Positions 16,724 through 25,002 are shown, counted from the stretch's first letter. The stretch: DNA of 39,648 bases from Ruminococcoides intestinihominis (GCF_040096285.1 NZ_JBBMEY010000019.1:1-39648), one strand, 5' to 3'. Numbers and translations are program-made. The notes: a model not told the origin generated them from the letters alone.

Positions 16724-17728
16724 ATGAGTACATATAAGGATAATAAAAAACTAAAGAAAAATTTATTGATTGTAGGAATTATTCTGGTAATTGGTGTTTG
16801 CTTTGGTGTTGGAATGTACTTTTTACTTGATGCAAAAGAACCTGTAAAGCTAACAAGTAAAGGTACTGAGTCTAGTGAGATTGTAAAAATCGGTAATGTA
16901 AAATGTACACCAAAGAAAGATATTAAAACATATCTATTTATGGGTGTTGACCAAAGAGGCGAACTGACTAAAATTAAAAAGTACAATGGTACAGGTCAAT
17001 GTGATGTATTAAAGGTTCTTGTGCTTGATGACAAAAATAAAACTTACAAAACACTGACTATTAATCGTGACACTATGGTTGATATGCTTGTATATAATGA
17101 AAATGGTGAGTCTATTGGCGAAATGAACGGTCAAATTGCTTTAGCTCATGCTAATGGTGATGTTGCTGATTTCGGTAGTAAGGTTACTAAGGAAGTTGTA
17201 TCTAAGTTTTTAAACAGACAAGTAATTGACGGTTATATAGCATTAAATATGGATTCTATTAAGGTATTGAACCACCTTGCCGATGGTGTTACTGTAAAGA
17301 TTACAGATGACTTTTCTAAGTCAGATAAAACACTTAAGAAAGGCGAAACTGTTAAGCTAAATGACAACCAGGCTTATCATTATGTACACGACAGAAAAAA
17401 TGTTGCCGATGGTACTAATGAAAACCGAATGGCTCGTCAAGAGATATATCTAAATGAACTAAAATTTACTTATATGGATAAGTTCAATAAAAGTAATAAG
17501 TTTGTTGAAACTGTTTACAAAGAAGTAGAAAAGTATATGAATACAGATATGTCACTAAGTAAAATGTCAAAGGTTGCATTAAAACTTTCTAAATATAAAG
17601 AAGTTGAAGGTCCTACTTTAGAGGGTACAAGCAAGATGGGTGACTTTGGTTTTATGGAATTTAGAGTTGATAAGAATAGTCTAAACAATGCAATAATTGA
17701 TTTATTCTATGATAAAGTTGAAAAATAA
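16724..17728 (+). CDS. LytR-CpsA-Psr (LCP) family cell-wall polymer ligase
   Basis: A 334-residue membrane-anchored protein: N-terminal helix (LIVGIILVIGVCFGVGMYFLL), then the LCP domain with FMGVDQRG, LTINRDTMVDM, QIALAHANGD, and DNQAYHYVHDRKNVADGTNENRMARQ. The Asp and Arg residues in these blocks bind the pyrophosphate of the lipid-linked donor. LCP enzymes transfer wall teichoic acid, capsule or other glycopolymers from undecaprenyl carriers to peptidoglycan outside the cell. Its place beside the CpsB, CpsC and CpsD homologues matches streptococcal cpsA. No separate ribosome site of good quality is seen, so translation is probably coupled to the 40-residue frame. Confidence 0.9.
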   Translation: MSTYKDNKKLKKNLLIVGIILVIGVCFGVGMYFLLDAKEPVKLTSKGTESSEIVKIGNVKCTPKKDIKTYLFMGVDQRGELTKIKKYNGTGQCDVLKVLVLDDKNKTYKTLTINRDTMVDMLVYNENGESIGEMNGQIALAHANGDVADFGSKVTKEVVSKFLNRQVIDGYIALNMDSIKVLNHLADGVTVKITDDFSKSDKTLKKGETVKLNDNQAYHYVHDRKNVADGTNENRMARQEIYLNELKFTYMDKFNKSNKFVETVYKEVEKYMNTDMSLSKMSKVALKLSKYKEVEGPTLEGTSKMGDFGFMEFRVDKNSLNNAIIDLFYDKVEK

Positions 17729-17758
17729 TCGGTACAATGTGCTTGAAGGGAGATAAAA

Positions 17759-18577
17759 ATGAATTTGGAGAATAAGGAAAATACTTCTCTTGAAAATGTG
17801 GGAAATACAAAAGCATTAAACCCAAAGTCTTTACTTGCTTTTGAAGAGGAAGAAACAAAAGAAACTGAAATTGATTTAGTCGATATGTTCTTTGCACTAT
17901 TTGATAAGATACATATTATTATTTTGTGTACACTTGTAGGTGCATTACTACTAAATGCTTTTTCATATTTCTTTATTAGGCCAACATATCAGTCAACATC
18001 TAAGATTTATGTTGTTTCAGCATCAAAAGATTCTGTAATTGATTTTTCAGATATTAATGTTGGTACTTCTCTTACTCTTGACTATGAACAGTTGATTCTT
18101 AGTTATCCTGTACTTAGCAAGGTAAGTGACAGTCTAAGCCTTAATTATACAATGAAAGACTTGCAGTCAATGATTGCTATTGAAAATCCCAGTGATACAA
18201 GAATTTTGAACATAACTGTTACTTCAACTGATCCTAAGGAAGCAATGGATATTGCCAATAAGGTTATGGATATTTCTATTGATTACTTACCTGATACTAT
18301 GGGTTCAAATGCTCCTAATGTAGCTGAAAGAGCAAGATTGGCTGACCAAAAGTCAGGTCCAAGTTACACTAAATATACTATGATTGGTGCAGCTGTTGGT
18401 CTTATCCTTTCATGTGCAGTGATTATTGCCAGATACCTAATGGATGATACAATTCATTCTGCTGAAGATATGGAAAAATACTTTGGAGTTGCACCACTTT
18501 CAGTTATTCCGGAAAACGAATCACTTGATGATGGTGCAGAAGAAACTTCACAAAAGCGTAAGAGAAAGAAGGTTTAA
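17759..18577 (+). CDS. cpsC: Chain-length determinant / BY-kinase adaptor (CpsC/Wzz type)
   Basis: The 272-residue protein starts with a cytoplasmic acidic stretch, then a helix (IIILCTLVGALLLNAFSYFFI) followed by RPTYQSTSKIYVVS, the typical Wzz motif. An extracellular coiled domain leads to a second helix (MIGAAVGLILSCAVIIARYLM), after which a cytoplasmic tail ends in a basic KRKRKK. In Gram-positives this protein activates the separate tyrosine kinase encoded next, three bases downstream, and sets polymer length. AAGGGAG precedes the ATG. Confidence 0.9.
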   Translation: MNLENKENTSLENVGNTKALNPKSLLAFEEEETKETEIDLVDMFFALFDKIHIIILCTLVGALLLNAFSYFFIRPTYQSTSKIYVVSASKDSVIDFSDINVGTSLTLDYEQLILSYPVLSKVSDSLSLNYTMKDLQSMIAIENPSDTRILNITVTSTDPKEAMDIANKVMDISIDYLPDTMGSNAPNVAERARLADQKSGPSYTKYTMIGAAVGLILSCAVIIARYLMDDTIHSAEDMEKYFGVAPLSVIPENESLDDGAEETSQKRKRKKV

Positions 18578-18579
18578 CA

Positions 18580-19272
18580 ATGGAAAAAATCCAGTTATCA
18601 ATTCCAAAGCTACCTTATGCTGTTGAAGAAGCTATGAACAGATTAAGGGTTAATGTAAAGTTCTGTGGTAAGAATACTAAGAGAATTTTAATTACAAGTA
18701 GTGTTCCTAATGAAGGAAAAAGTATGGTATCGGTTCAGCTGTGGAAAATGCTTAGTGAAGCAGGTTTCAAGACAGTTTTAGTTGACTGTGACCTTAGAAA
18801 ATCCACACTAAAGAATCGTCACAATTTTGCCGATGAAAATATTAACAGTATTGGCCACTACCTATCCGGTCAATGTGAATATGGTGATGTTGTATACGAA
18901 ACAAATGTAGAAAATGGCTATATTGTTCCTTGTACTACATCTTTGGAGAATCCTATTTCTCTAATTGAAGATGAAAGATTCAAAGAATTACTTGATAAAC
19001 TTTCAGATGACTATAGATATGTATTGATAGATACACCACCACTATGTGCAGTAGCAGATAGTTCACTTGTTGCTTCTTTGTGTGACGGAGCAATCCTTGT
19101 TGTTAGAGCAGGTTCTACATCAAAGAAACTTGTTAAGGAGTCTATCTGTCAGCTTAACTATGTAGGTTGTAACCTATTGGGTACAATCCTAAACAGAGTT
19201 GAAACAAAGACCCATACTTACAATAAATACTATGGTAAGTATAAAGAGTATGGTGAATATAAAGAAAACTAA
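18580..19272 (+). CDS. cpsD: BY-type tyrosine kinase (CpsD/YwqD family)
   Basis: A 230-residue cytoplasmic kinase with Walker A SSVPNEGKSMVS (about residues 40-51), Walker A' VLVDCDLRKS and Walker B LIDTPP. The C-terminus carries a cluster of six tyrosines (YNKYYGKYKEYGEY), the autophosphorylation tail that the CpsB phosphatase acts on. It needs the CpsC protein for activity. It is the last gene of the module; unlike typical capsule loci, no glycosyltransferase, flippase or polymerase follows. Confidence 0.93.
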   Translation: MEKIQLSIPKLPYAVEEAMNRLRVNVKFCGKNTKRILITSSVPNEGKSMVSVQLWKMLSEAGFKTVLVDCDLRKSTLKNRHNFADENINSIGHYLSGQCEYGDVVYETNVENGYIVPCTTSLENPISLIEDERFKELLDKLSDDYRYVLIDTPPLCAVADSSLVASLCDGAILVVRAGSTSKKLVKESICQLNYVGCNLLGTILNRVETKTHTYNKYYGKYKEYGEYKEN

Positions 19273-19374
19273 TTGGTAATAACATATTTGTTATGCAAAT
19301 GTGTTTATTATATATAGGGGTACAATTCGTGGCAAAAAGTGCCTTTGTATTGATTTTATAAGGAGGAGATATTT

Positions 19375-20001
19375 ATGAAAAAGATTGTTACAGTAATTAT
19401 GGCAGTACTAATGATGATGTCTGTTGTAACCGGTGCTTCTGCAGCAGCTAACAGCCCATCAAAGCCATCAAAGCCAATCGTTGTTAAGCAGTCAAATGTT
19501 TCCATTAAGTCACTAACTTACAATGGTAAGACTCAGAGCCTTAATAAAAAGGTTACAATTAAGGTTAGGACAAACTATGGTAATGTTACTTTAAGAGAAG
19601 GCAAGGATTATAAGCTTGTTTACACAAAGGCTAAGTATGCCGGTACATATAAGGTAACTGTTGTTGGTATTAATTCTTATAAGAACTTTAAACTAACAAA
19701 AACTTATAAGATTAATAAAGCTAATAACAAGATTACTATGAGAGCTACAAAGAAAACTGTTAAGTATTCTAAGAAGAAGGCTTCAAAAGTAAGTGTTTAT
19801 ACTACAGGTTATCATGGTAAGAGAACATTCTCAGTTTCTTCTACACCAAAGAAACTAAGAAAGTACATCTCAGTTAACTCTAAGGGTAAGGTTACTCTAA
19901 AGAAGGGTGCTAAGAAGGGTACTTATAAAGTAACAGTTAAATATTATGGTAACAGAAACTATAAGGCTGGTACAAAGACAATTTCAATTAAGGTTAAATA
20001 A
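19375..20001 (+). CDS. Secreted Lys-rich protein with Ig-like (MBG-type) fold
   Basis: A 208-residue secreted protein with a signal peptide ending GASAAA and a strong AAGGAGGAG ribosome site. Two beta-rich units follow: the first with SLTYNGKTQSLNKKVTIKV, GKDYKLVYTKAKYAGTYKVTVVGI, the second with KYISVNSKGKVTLKKGAKKGTYKVTVKYYGNRNYKAG. The YNGKxQ...YAGTYKVTV pattern resembles MBG/Ig-like surface domains. The mature protein is very basic, suggesting binding to anionic wall polymers. It lies 102 bases after the kinase, with a possible hairpin in the gap, and may be read through from that operon. No enzymatic motif was seen. Confidence 0.7.
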   Translation: MKKIVTVIMAVLMMMSVVTGASAAANSPSKPSKPIVVKQSNVSIKSLTYNGKTQSLNKKVTIKVRTNYGNVTLREGKDYKLVYTKAKYAGTYKVTVVGINSYKNFKLTKTYKINKANNKITMRATKKTVKYSKKKASKVSVYTTGYHGKRTFSVSSTPKKLRKYISVNSKGKVTLKKGAKKGTYKVTVKYYGNRNYKAGTKTISIKVK

Positions 20002-20031
20002 TTTTAGCTTAAATTAAATTGTTAAATAAAT

Positions 20032-20070
20032 AAGCAGACACTTTAGCCACGGAAGTGTCTGCTTTTCTTT
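20032..20070 (+). terminator. Intrinsic terminator of the exopolysaccharide/secreted-protein unit
   Basis: A 12-bp stem AAGCAGACACTT (20032-20043) and AAGTGTCTGCTT (20053-20064) with a 9-base loop is followed by a T-rich run. Confidence 0.85.
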
Positions 20071-20088
20071 TTATAACTTTTCTAATTT

Positions 20089-20116
20089 AAAAAGGTCAGC
20101 ACAGAGTACTGACCTT
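20089..20116 (-). terminator. Intrinsic terminator of gatD (minus strand)
   Basis: AAGGTCAG (20092-20099) pairs with CTGACCTT (20109-20116). Read on the minus strand, the hairpin ends in a run of five T bases, fitting the gatD transcript. Confidence 0.75.
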
Positions 20117-20120
20117 AATT

Positions 20121-20882
20121 TTATATTAATTTTCGGATTCTTTCTTTGAAGTTTTCAATTTTGTTTGAGTATCTGTCAACAATATATTTATTAGCTTCTT
20201 TTTCTTCCTTATCCTCAAGTGGTGAAAGACCCTTGAAAAGCTCACCGTACTTTCTTTCCAGTGCTTTAGTTAGCAGATAGTCACAAAGCTGAGGGTTCTT
20301 TGGAAGTAGTGGTCCATGTAAATATGTGCCAATAACATTTTTGTACACAACACCTTCGTAACCACTTTTACCGTTGTTACCTTTACCAAATACTACTTTG
20401 CCTAGAGGCTTATTCTTGTTAATATAAGTTCTGCCACCATGGTTTTCAAAGCCAACAATAGGCATTTCACATAAATCACTTTCAATGAAAATGTTGTTGA
20501 TTAGTCTGCCTTTTTCTTGAACGGTATAAATATCCACAATATCAAGACCATCAATTTTGCCATCATCAGTTTCGTAATATTTGCCAAGTAGCTGATAACC
20601 ACCACAAATAGCAATTACAACACCATTATCTTCTACATAGGACTTAAATTTATCTTTGATTTCTTTTAGTCTGTTACAAACCAGCATTTGTTCTCTGTCA
20701 GAACCGCCACCAAGAAGAATAATATCAAGATTTTCAAAATCAATATTGTCCTCTAGGCTATATGTTTTTACTTCTGAGTCAATGCCTCTCCACCTTAACC
20801 TTTGTACCATACATTGAATGTTGCCTCTGTCACCATAAAGGTTAAGTAAATCAGGAAATAGGTGTCCAATAGTCAGTTTCAT
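20121..20882 (-). CDS. gatD: Lipid II isoglutaminyl synthase, glutaminase subunit GatD
   Basis: GatD releases ammonia from glutamine and passes it to MurT, which amidates the D-Glu of the lipid II stem peptide to isoglutamine. The class I amidotransferase nucleophile is Cys93 in AICGGYQLLG and the general-base His is His189 in GTYLHGPLLP; spacing matches known GatD. The N-terminus IGHLFPDLLNLYGDRGN is typical. At 253 residues it is of normal length, with a charged C-terminal helix. Its ATG overlaps the murT stop by one base (TAATG), so the two subunits are translationally coupled. Confidence 0.95.
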   Translation of the reverse strand: MKLTIGHLFPDLLNLYGDRGNIQCMVQRLRWRGIDSEVKTYSLEDNIDFENLDIILLGGGSDREQMLVCNRLKEIKDKFKSYVEDNGVVIAICGGYQLLGKYYETDDGKIDGLDIVDIYTVQEKGRLINNIFIESDLCEMPIVGFENHGGRTYINKNKPLGKVVFGKGNNGKSGYEGVVYKNVIGTYLHGPLLPKNPQLCDYLLTKALERKYGELFKGLSPLEDKEEKEANKYIVDRYSNKIENFKERIRKLI

Positions 20883-22219
20883 TATTTTTCACCCTCCATT
20901 CTCTTTAGAATGTTTCTTGTACTGTATAGACCTGTGTAGTTAACCAGTACATATAGGTTCTTTGTACCGGTTTCAATTTTGTTGCTGATAGCAGTTTCAA
21001 TATTTGGTTCAAGGGTACTTGGAATGTCAACATACTTTAATCTTAATCTCATATCTTGACAACGAATACCACTAACTGTAATTGACTTAATACTCTTATC
21101 CTTAAATCTGTCAAAGTCAACATCCCATAACCATGATACATCATTACCGTCTTGGTCACGGTCATTAATAAGGATAATTACATCTTTATCTTTAGTGTCT
21201 GCCATAACTGCATTAATGTTTTGGTTGAAACCTGCCGGATTCTTAGCAAGGTTAAGTTCAACTATTGTGCCTTTAATATTGAAGTGTTCAATTCTACCAT
21301 TCTCAGGGTTAAAGTTATCCAGCATTGACTGGAAACCTCTCATATCAACACCGGAATGACTTGCAACTGCATATACTGCAAGAATGTTGTAAATGTTGTA
21401 GAAACCTTTGTATTTTGCGTGAATGTTCTTGCCTTGTACTGTAAATGCAAGGTGGTCACCACATTCAATATTAGTAGCAGGATAGTCAATCTCAGGTCGC
21501 TTAAAACCACAGTTTGGACATTCATAGTCACCTAGCTGACTGTAGTGGTAGTAGTTGTAGTGCATCTTTGTACCACACATTTCGCAGAATCTACCTTCAC
21601 GAATTTCTGAATTTTCATCAGCATCAAATACCTTTTCACTAATACCGTAAGTGATAAACTTGTTGCCACTTTTCTTAGCTAAGAATAGTGATAGTGGGTC
21701 ATCACCGTTAATAACAAGAGTCATATTTGGTGCCATTTTAATTGACTTACTGAGAATATCAATAGTAATATCAATTTCACCGTAACGGTCTAGCTGGTCA
21801 CGGAAAATATTTGTCAGTACCATATAGTCAGGCTTTAGTGTTGGTAAAACTCTCCTTGTAGATGCTTCATCAATTTCAATACAAGCATAGTCACAATCAA
21901 GCTGGCAATCATCATTTGTTGCAAGTACAAATGCAGAAACAACACCGTTTAGCATATTAGAGCCGGTTCGGTTACAAAGAACTTTCTTGCCTTGGGACTG
22001 TAATGTTGTACATAGCATATTGTTGGTAGTTGTCTTACCATTTGTACCACATACAATATATACCTTTTCTCTAACTTGGTCTGATAGTACCTTTAGAATA
22101 TTTGGTTCGATTTTTCTGGCAATAAGTCCTGCCCATGTAACACCTTGTCTGCCCATTTTTAGGCACAACTTGGCAACAAACTTGGCAAACTTAATTGCAA
22201 ACTTTTGTCTGAAAGTCAT
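20882..22219 (-). CDS. murT: Lipid II isoglutaminyl synthase, Mur-ligase subunit MurT
   Basis: A 445-residue Mur-ligase homologue with the ATP loop VCGTNGKTTTNNML and ACIEIDEAST. A four-Cys zinc ribbon is inserted in the middle domain (CEMCGTK...YECPNCGF), as in known MurT. The C-terminal domain (DUF1727 type) has VELNLAKNPAGFNQN and ILINDRDQDGNDVSWLWD, including the conserved Asp region that contacts GatD. With GatD it amidates lipid II on the cytoplasmic face of the membrane, important for wall cross-linking in Gram-positives. The ATG follows GTGAGG. A promoter with an operator-like palindrome lies upstream at 22265-22307. Confidence 0.95.
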   Translation of the reverse strand: MTFRQKFAIKFAKFVAKLCLKMGRQGVTWAGLIARKIEPNILKVLSDQVREKVYIVCGTNGKTTTNNMLCTTLQSQGKKVLCNRTGSNMLNGVVSAFVLATNDDCQLDCDYACIEIDEASTRRVLPTLKPDYMVLTNIFRDQLDRYGEIDITIDILSKSIKMAPNMTLVINGDDPLSLFLAKKSGNKFITYGISEKVFDADENSEIREGRFCEMCGTKMHYNYYHYSQLGDYECPNCGFKRPEIDYPATNIECGDHLAFTVQGKNIHAKYKGFYNIYNILAVYAVASHSGVDMRGFQSMLDNFNPENGRIEHFNIKGTIVELNLAKNPAGFNQNINAVMADTKDKDVIILINDRDQDGNDVSWLWDVDFDRFKDKSIKSITVSGIRCQDMRLRLKYVDIPSTLEPNIETAISNKIETGTKNLYVLVNYTGLYSTRNILKRMEGEK

Positions 22220-22264
22220 AATAACCTCACAAAATTATTTCATTAATTTTTTATATATAAAATC

Positions 22265-22307
22265 ATTATACAAGAAATTACACCTAAATACAAGGTATAT
22301 AGGTGTA
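22265..22307 (-). promoter_or_regulatory. murT promoter overlapped by a 29-bp palindrome
   Basis: On the minus strand TTGTAT (22288-22293) and TATAAT (22265-22270) are 17 bases apart. A palindrome at 22279-22307 covers the -35 box: TACACCTA (22279-22286) with TAGGTGTA (22300-22307), and within it ATAC (22288-22291) with GTAT (22295-22298) around AAG, leaving one A/A mismatch. The position suggests a repressor operator; as RNA it could also terminate transcripts arriving from the upstream small gene, though no T-run follows. Confidence 0.55.
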
Positions 22308-22333
22308 GTGATATTTTATATATGAAATTAAAG

Positions 22334-22507
22334 TCAATCAATTACAGTATAAACTAGGTTTTCCCATTTTAGTTTAGTACCCTCATCAATATCACTAGGC
22401 AAAAGTGCCATAGCAACCTGTAACAAGTCATTATCCTCAATATCGGTTCTTTTTAGAAAACCATAGTCACCACTGATTCTTTCAACAACATAATAATATG
22501 GTCCCAT
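22334..22507 (-). CDS. Small protein, DUF3006-like, 57 residues
   Basis: A 57-residue protein starting MGPYYYVVERISGDYGFLKR and ending ENLVYTVID. The ribosome site GGAGG is 7 bases before the ATG. The arrangement VVERISGDYGFL...MALLPSDIDEGTKLKWEN resembles the small DUF3006 group (vIDRxEGxxAVL...LPxGxxEGD), whose function is unknown. It begins 18 bases after the TraX-like gene on the same strand, so the two are probably one transcript, and it precedes murT by 114 bases. Confidence 0.7.
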   Translation of the reverse strand: MGPYYYVVERISGDYGFLKRTDIEDNDLLQVAMALLPSDIDEGTKLKWENLVYTVID

Positions 22508-22525
22508 TATGTACCTCCATAAATT

Positions 22526-23239
22526 TTATTTTAGTATAAAGTGTTTTATTAATTGAATTGCAACAATATGTAACGGATAATATCCGTAGAAAAAATATTT
22601 AATCTTTAATTTTCCCCTTTTGCCATTGTAAAATACAATAGGAATAATTGTTAGCATACTCCACCATTGTATAGTATCTCTTGTTAAACAGAGAAGGATA
22701 AGTCCTACTGTAAACATTATTAGCTTAAGTTCTTTTTTGTCAAAGAGATATACCATTAGTGGCAGTACAATACCGAAGAAACCATAGTCAATACCATAGT
22801 TTATGTCACCTAAAAACATAGGCATAATCTCCGATACAAAAAGTACAAATAAAACTGCTAAAATAGGAAATTGCCATTGTACTGTTTCTGAGTTGTTTCT
22901 GCCATAATCAAGTGAATATATTAATAATATAGATAATGAAAAGGTTATAAATATATTCATATGATAATTGTCATCAGCTAAGATGCAAACTGTTTGAAAT
23001 GCAAGTCCCATTATAAATATAGTGTAAAAATACCTTGTTCTGTTGTGGGTGTATTTACAACCTTCAGCAATCATATATGCAAAGATAGGAAAAGCTAATC
23101 TTCCTATTGCTCTCATAGGGTAGGAATTTTCCATTAAGTACAATCCTATATGGTCAATTGTCATACACACTAAAGCAAATATCTTTAGCATATTGCCTGA
23201 GAAAATACCCTTGTTTTCTGTTGTCCGTAAATTACTCAT
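22526..23239 (-). CDS. TraX-family integral membrane protein
   Basis: A 237-residue polytopic protein with about seven to eight hydrophobic helices and the TraX hallmarks MLKIFALVCMTIDHIGLYL near the N-terminus and RAIGRLAFPIFAYMIAEGCKYTHNRTRY. The family is named after the F-plasmid pilin acetylase TraX, but chromosomal Firmicute members are usually far from conjugation genes and may acylate surface polymers. There are no conjugation genes here, so a transfer role is unlikely. It probably shares a transcript with the 57-residue gene downstream. Confidence 0.85.
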   Translation of the reverse strand: MSNLRTTENKGIFSGNMLKIFALVCMTIDHIGLYLMENSYPMRAIGRLAFPIFAYMIAEGCKYTHNRTRYFYTIFIMGLAFQTVCILADDNYHMNIFITFSLSILLIYSLDYGRNNSETVQWQFPILAVLFVLFVSEIMPMFLGDINYGIDYGFFGIVLPLMVYLFDKKELKLIMFTVGLILLCLTRDTIQWWSMLTIIPIVFYNGKRGKLKIKYFFYGYYPLHIVAIQLIKHFILK

Positions 23240-23319
23240 TGTTAATACCTCATTTTTTCATTATAGATTATATCATTTAGGATAAATAAAAACAATGTGT
23301 AATTCTATTATTATACAGG

Positions 23320-23346
23320 AAAAGCACCTCGTTATGAAGTGCTTTT
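23320..23346 (-). terminator. Terminator after the thioredoxin gene (minus strand)
   Basis: AAAAGCACCTC (23320-23330) pairs with GAAGTGCTTTT (23336-23346) with one mismatch and a 5-base loop, just beyond the thioredoxin stop on the minus strand. Confidence 0.6.
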
Positions 23347-23352
23347 GTAGAA

Positions 23353-23673
23353 CTATAATTCACTATCCCTTAGGGAGTAGTATTCTGTAAGAATATCATC
23401 TTTGCTATGAACACCGGAAAGTCTTTTTAGCTCCTTACCGTCTTTAACAAAAACTAAAGTAGGTACACTCATTATGTGGAAATTCTTGGTTAGTTCAGTA
23501 TTATCGTCAATGTTGCATTTGTAGATGGTTATGTTTTCTTTCCTACCGACTTCTTCAATAGTAGGCAACAAAATTTTGCAAGGGTTGCACCAACTTGCAT
23601 AAAAATCTACTATATACAAATCTTTGTTGTTAAATATTTCCTTTGAGTTTCCTCTAATTTCAATTACAGGCAT
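23353..23673 (-). CDS. Thioredoxin
   Basis: A 106-residue thioredoxin with the redox motif ASWCNPCK (Cys29, Cys32), where the usual WCGPC has Asn for Gly, and the cis-Pro loop MSVPTLVFVKDGK. The start at 23673 is chosen because GGAGG lies 7 bases upstream and the product (MPVIEIRGN) matches the family; a longer frame would add a hydrophobic, poorly composed tail with no ribosome site. It presumably reduces cytoplasmic disulfides; no reductase is next to it. The Asn in the active site may raise or lower the redox potential, which cannot be judged here. Confidence 0.9.
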   Translation of the reverse strand: MPVIEIRGNSKEIFNNKDLYIVDFYASWCNPCKILLPTIEEVGRKENITIYKCNIDDNTELTKNFHIMSVPTLVFVKDGKELKRLSGVHSKDDILTEYYSLRDSEL

Positions 23674-23823
23674 AAAATCCTCCATTATAAAATAATTAAT
23701 ATTAGGCATATAGTTAGTATTAGAATAAATATAAATTATATACAATTCGTTTATTGTAGGGATAAAAGCAGTTAGTTATAAAATAGAATTTTGTTATATT
23801 ATGAAACTTTTTATAAAAATAAA

Positions 23824-23852
23824 TTGTTTGTACAATTTATTTGTGGTATAAT
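23824..23852 (+). promoter_or_regulatory. Predicted promoter of the zinc-ribbon gene
   Basis: TTGTTT (23824-23829) and TATAAT (23847-23852) with a 17-base spacer and a TGG extension before the -10 box. Confidence 0.6.
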
Positions 23853-23894
23853 GTAATAACAGTATACAGATTAATTGTATTTTGGAGGTAAAAT

Positions 23895-24893
23895 ATGATT
23901 TGTAAAAATTGCGGTTTTCAAAATCCGGACGGTGCAAAGTTTTGTGCCAGTTGTGGTCAAAAAATAGAAATGTCAAATCCAATTCCACAGAATAATGTTT
24001 CTGATAGTAACACTCAGCAGAATAATATTCCACAGAATAATGCTCAGCAGAACAGTGTTACTCAGAATAACAATCAGCATAATTCTGTACATCAGAACAA
24101 TGTACATCAGAACAATGTCCCTCAGGGTAACATTCCAAATAACTATAACCCACAGAATACTATGCCGAATAATAATATTCCACAGGGTAATGTTCCAAAC
24201 AATATTCCTAATAACTACAATCCACAAAACAATATTCCACAGGGTAACTTCCAACCTCAGAATGGAATTCCACAGTTTAACAACTTCCCAAATCATGGTG
24301 TTAACCAAACTGTCATTGATCCAATTACCGGTCAACCGGTAAAGAATAAGAGTTCTAAAAAGGTACTACCACTTATTCTAGGTATTGCCGGTGGTGTAGT
24401 AGCTGTTATTGTTGCAGTTGTCATTGTATTTAGTGTTATAGATAACAGTGGTATTAACGGTGTACTTGATAGTCTGGAAGATGGTATTAATGATAAAAAT
24501 GTAGAGGCTATCAAGAAATGTGTACCTGAATTTATGGTCAAGGATATGGATATTACTCAAAGTGATATTGACGATATATTGGGTATTAGAGATATTTATA
24601 GTTTTGAAATTGACTTTGATGTGAAGAGTGAAGAAGATGTAACTGACTCTAACTGTAGTGAAGCAAATAACTACACCTGGAAAGAATATATCCAAGATAG
24701 ATATGAAGATTATGACGGATATGATGGTGGAGAAGTAGAGGAAGTAACAAAAGCTAAGGTTAAGTATGATATTGACTTTGATAACGATACTGCAAATGCT
24801 ATTGCAGGTTTAGCCTCTTTAGGTGAGAATGACCTAACTAAAGATGTTTACTTTGTTAAGTATGACGGTAGCTGGTATCTATTTGAAATGTAA
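23895..24893 (+). CDS. Zinc-ribbon membrane protein with long Gln/Asn-rich segment
   Basis: A 332-residue protein. The N-terminus is a zinc ribbon, MICKNCGFQNPDGAKFCASC, with Cys 3, 6, 17 and 20. It is followed by about 120 residues (25-145) of low-complexity Gln/Asn/Pro/Ile sequence made of degenerate QNN(I/V)(P/H) units, then a membrane helix (LPLILGIAGGVVAVIVAVVIVFSVI). The C-terminal outer domain of about 145 residues is acidic, with no family recognised. Zinc-ribbon plus single-helix proteins are common in Firmicutes and often of unknown role. The Q/N tract is prion-like in composition. GGAGG is 7 bases before the ATG; the gene is monocistronic with its own terminator. Confidence 0.8.
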   Translation: MICKNCGFQNPDGAKFCASCGQKIEMSNPIPQNNVSDSNTQQNNIPQNNAQQNSVTQNNNQHNSVHQNNVHQNNVPQGNIPNNYNPQNTMPNNNIPQGNVPNNIPNNYNPQNNIPQGNFQPQNGIPQFNNFPNHGVNQTVIDPITGQPVKNKSSKKVLPLILGIAGGVVAVIVAVVIVFSVIDNSGINGVLDSLEDGINDKNVEAIKKCVPEFMVKDMDITQSDIDDILGIRDIYSFEIDFDVKSEEDVTDSNCSEANNYTWKEYIQDRYEDYDGYDGGEVEEVTKAKVKYDIDFDNDTANAIAGLASLGENDLTKDVYFVKYDGSWYLFEM

Positions 24894-24906
24894 TTGAAAA
24901 TTCACT

Positions 24907-24938
24907 AAAGGATTGCTAAAGTTTTAGCAGTCCTTTTT
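24907..24938 (+). terminator. Intrinsic terminator after the zinc-ribbon gene
   Basis: AAAGGATTGCTAAA (24907-24920) pairs with TTTAGCAGTCCTTT (24923-24936) with one G-T pair, then a T-run. Confidence 0.85.
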
Positions 24939-24945
24939 TATTACC

Positions 24946-24974
24946 TTGACCTACCTAAATAATAATGTTAAAAT
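24946..24974 (+). promoter_or_regulatory. Predicted promoter of the LRR membrane protein
   Basis: TTGACC (24946-24951) and TAAAAT (24969-24974), spacer 17, with a TGT extension before the -10 box, about 30 bases before the start codon. Confidence 0.55.
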
Positions 24975-25002
24975 CAAGGTAGATAAATTTTAGGGGTATG
25001 TT

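Noticed and set aside
22526..23239. TraX-like gene as evidence of a conjugative element
   Set aside because: No relaxase, type IV secretion, integrase or plasmid gene is present; chromosomal TraX-like genes are common in Firmicutes.
24000..24290. Repetitive CAGAACAAT-type DNA considered as a CRISPR-like or tandem repeat array
   Set aside because: Units are degenerate, unspaced and in frame with a real gene; they encode the Gln/Asn-rich segment.
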